A stretch of DNA of 64,000 nt from positions 1,860,001 through 1,924,000 of the forward strand of contig NZ_JAKVME010000001.1 of assembly GCF_022483985.1 (NCBI RefSeq), given 5' to 3'. Shown here piece after piece: positions 63,965-64,000 of this stretch. The notes beneath the pieces are model-generated. The model searched no databases. It was not told the DNA's origin and worked only from the letters and a program-made list of their open reading frames with translations. How positions within the stretch are numbered: position 1 is the first letter of the stretch; every line of letters begins with the position of its first letter. Source of the DNA: Acetobacter sp. Its GTDB lineage: Bacteria > Pseudomonadota > Alphaproteobacteria > Acetobacterales > Acetobacteraceae. The position numbers and the translations under genes were made by a program.

Positions 63965-64000
63965 AAATGCCGTATTCTGGTCATATCGGCATTTCCTTGA

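Noticed and set aside
1..64000. CRISPR array.
   Set aside because: No regularly spaced short repeats with unique spacers were seen on either strand.

Overview
The window looks like part of an accessory replicon or integrated island from an acetic acid bacterium (Acetobacteraceae, most like Acetobacter). This is inferred from the mix of insertion-sequence families, a Hint-domain surface protein, an ImuA/DnaE2-type SOS mutagenesis cassette with an alphaproteobacterial LexA box, oleate hydratase, and moderate GC content with AT-rich patches. No complete rRNA or tRNA gene and no replication initiator gene was seen. Much of the DNA is a patchwork of truncated genes joined at IS elements or IS remnants.

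Layout. 1-8.5 kb: a ClC chloride channel, a stand-alone putative nuclease (HhH-like N-terminal half plus PD-(D/E)XK-like C-terminal half), a second ClC gene split by an IS3-family element, and a copper-type P-type ATPase. 8.9-19.1 kb: a nitric-oxide stress module (DinB-like protein, NsrR, Hmp, NorB, two DUF488 proteins, PAS, DUF1971, DUF2945, a Crp/Fnr regulator, HPP permease). One 1291-bp IS5-family element has destroyed both norB and the Crp/Fnr gene. 20.2-21.6 kb: a VIT transporter with arsR and a shortened arsC. 21.9-28.1 kb: an operon of flavin monooxygenases and an ABC permease, cut at both ends and fused to RND, IS1182 and IS5 remnants. 28.2-35.4 kb: LysR, a Fic/transposase chimera, a PIN/Phd toxin-antitoxin pair, PglX and Fic remnants, a shortened fluoride-type ClC behind a fluoride riboswitch, a MarR/VOC pair and a truncated EVE-domain gene. 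35.5-40.5 kb: oleate hydratase split by the third copy of the same IS, a DUF1275 protein, and a LexA-box-driven imuA stub.

40.8-53 kb: a TonB-dependent receptor, then an apparently intact five-gene operon with a divergent LysR gene. Its products (deaminase, NCS1 permease, N-methylhydantoinase B and A, N-carbamoylsarcosine amidase) together fit uptake of creatinine or a related compound and its conversion to sarcosine through N-methylhydantoin. This is the most coherent metabolic system in the window.

53-64 kb: IS remnants, a compact four-gene operon with two XRE regulators and a 45-residue membrane protein, a Hint-domain surface protein, a serine recombinase with iterated palindromes upstream, a dnaE2 remnant, a full-length class II Fic protein, an integrase remnant and the 3' half of a tRNA-Val (a likely attachment site). 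The window ends in repeat-rich non-coding DNA with three 20-bp palindromes that resemble operators or replication sites.

What still looks functional: chloride and copper handling, NO dioxygenation by Hmp under NsrR, the toxin-antitoxin pair, the creatinine-type pathway, Fic, the XRE operon and the recombinase. What is visibly broken: NorB, the Crp/Fnr regulator, one ClC gene, oleate hydratase, ImuA/DnaE2, PglX, the EVE gene, the RND pump and the ABC importer operon.
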